DNA from: Pseudomonas mandelii
Lineage (GTDB): Bacteria > Pseudomonadota > Gammaproteobacteria > Pseudomonadales > Pseudomonadaceae
Reading direction: 5' to 3'
Length of the DNA: 64,000 nucleotides
Assembly: GCF_900106065.1 (NCBI RefSeq)
Contig: NZ_LT629796.1
Location: 434,001-498,000, forward strand
Of the stretch, positions 63,424 to 64,000 are shown piece by piece (within the stretch, counting starts at the first letter, position 1; every line of letters begins with the position of its first letter). Position numbers and translations under genes: made by a program. The notes beneath the pieces are model-generated. The model saw only the letters and a program-made list of their open reading frames with translations, had not been told where the DNA came from and did no database searches.

Positions 63424-64000
63424 TCAGGCCACCTGGGAAAGCTTGGCGTTGGCCTGGTTCAAGCCTTTCTCCTGGAAGTCACCGCCCAGGTTCATGCCTT
63501 CGGCGTGAATGAAGGTCACGTCGTGAATCCCGATGAAACCCATCACCTGACGCAGGTACGGTTCCTGGTGATCGGCGGTGCTACCGGCGTAGATCCCGCC
63601 GCGAGCGGTCAGCACGTAGGCGCGCTTGCCGCTGAGCAAACCTTGCGGGCCGGTCTCGGTGTACTTGAAAGTCACGCCGGCACGCAGCACATGGTCGAGC
63701 CAGGCTTTGAGGGTGCTGGGGATCGCGAAGTTGTACATCGGCGCGGCCATGACCAGTACGTCAGCGGCCAACAGTTCGTCGGTCAACTCGTTGGAGCGTT
63801 CCAGGGAGACCTGTTCAATGTCGCTGCGCTGTTCGGCGGGTTTCATCCAGCCGCCCAGCAGATTGATGTCCAGGTGCGGCACCGGGTTGACGGCGAGGTC
63901 ACGCACGGTGATCTGGTCGTTCGGGTGAGCGGCTTTCCACTGGCTGATAAACGTCTGGGTCAACTGACGGGAAACCGAGTCTTGCTGACGGGCGCTGCTT
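63424..64000 (-). CDS. azoR: FMN-dependent NADH-azoreductase, 5' part outside the window
   Basis: A flavodoxin-like NAD(P)H quinone/azo reductase. The visible 191 or so residues start within the conserved N-terminal region (SVSRQLTQTFISQWKAAHP) and continue through MAAPMYNFAIPSTLKAWLDH (FMN-binding loop), RAGVTFKYTETGPQGLLSGK and VLTARGGIY to a normal C-terminus. About 15 N-terminal residues lie beyond the window end. It lowers quinones and azo compounds by two-electron reduction, which limits oxidative stress. Followed by its own terminator. Confidence 0.92.
   Translation of the reverse strand, partial: SSARQQDSVSRQLTQTFISQWKAAHPNDQITVRDLAVNPVPHLDINLLGGWMKPAEQRSDIEQVSLERSNELTDELLAADVLVMAAPMYNFAIPSTLKAWLDHVLRAGVTFKYTETGPQGLLSGKRAYVLTARGGIYAGSTADHQEPYLRQVMGFIGIHDVTFIHAEGMNLGGDFQEKGLNQANAKLSQVA

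Overview
The window looks like the chromosome of a Pseudomonas of the P. fluorescens group. The signs are high GC with strongly GC-ending codons, many Pseudomonas-type REP/REPIN palindromes in the gaps between genes, and typical gene sets: a c-di-GMP-controlled LapG/LapD/giant-RTX-adhesin locus, a guanidinobutyrase (gbu) cluster, TorF-type porin, DUF6279, DUF6124 and DUF2177 genes. There are no tRNA or rRNA genes, no CRISPR array and no prophage.

Layout. (1) 0.1-3.6 kb: recQ helicase, divergent from a YecA-family gene and a YbaN-type membrane protein. (2) 3.9-6.5 kb: lapG (periplasmic cysteine protease) and lapD (inner-membrane c-di-GMP receptor with degenerate GGDEF and EAL motifs). (3) 6.6-25.2 kb: an accessory island of four related Ig-like-repeat proteins, an autotransporter, a DUF6124 gene with a highly structured leader, a DUF6124 remnant and an ISL3-family insertion sequence. 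One Ig-like gene carries a 41-residue RCC1-like repeat array, one carries ten near-identical 285-bp repeats, and one is split by the insertion sequence. Three of the four are preceded by the same 20-bp lux-box-like element (CT-N12-AG). (4) 25.6-39.0 kb: a 2638-residue LapA/MapA-type RTX adhesin with a retention module and a TAAG cleavage site, divergent from its type I secretion genes (TolC-like, ABC, HlyD-like). (5) 39.1-48.0 kb: DTW-domain tRNA-modification gene, then gbuR/gbuA, an NTF2-like gene, an NCS1 permease, a sodium:solute symporter, an MBL hydrolase, an ACP-like protein that lacks the carrier serine, a 42-residue small protein and a LysR regulator. (6) 48.1-64.0 kb: MFS and EamA exporters, DUF2177, CvfB-like S1 protein, TorF-type porin, lipoproteins, DUF899, a C70 (AvrRpt2-like) papain-fold protease paired with an unknown gene, a DEAD-box helicase, an MscS-type channel, an EamA gene broken by a second full-length copy of the same insertion sequence, and the 3' part of azoR.

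How the parts fit. LapG, LapD, the giant adhesin and the three secretion genes form one surface-attachment module: high c-di-GMP lets LapD hold LapG, so the adhesin stays anchored; low c-di-GMP frees LapG to cut at TAAG. The Ig-like island sits between the control genes and the adhesin and may be a density-controlled set of further large repeat proteins; this is inference from the shared promoter element. The gbu cluster probably imports guanidino compounds and cleaves off urea.
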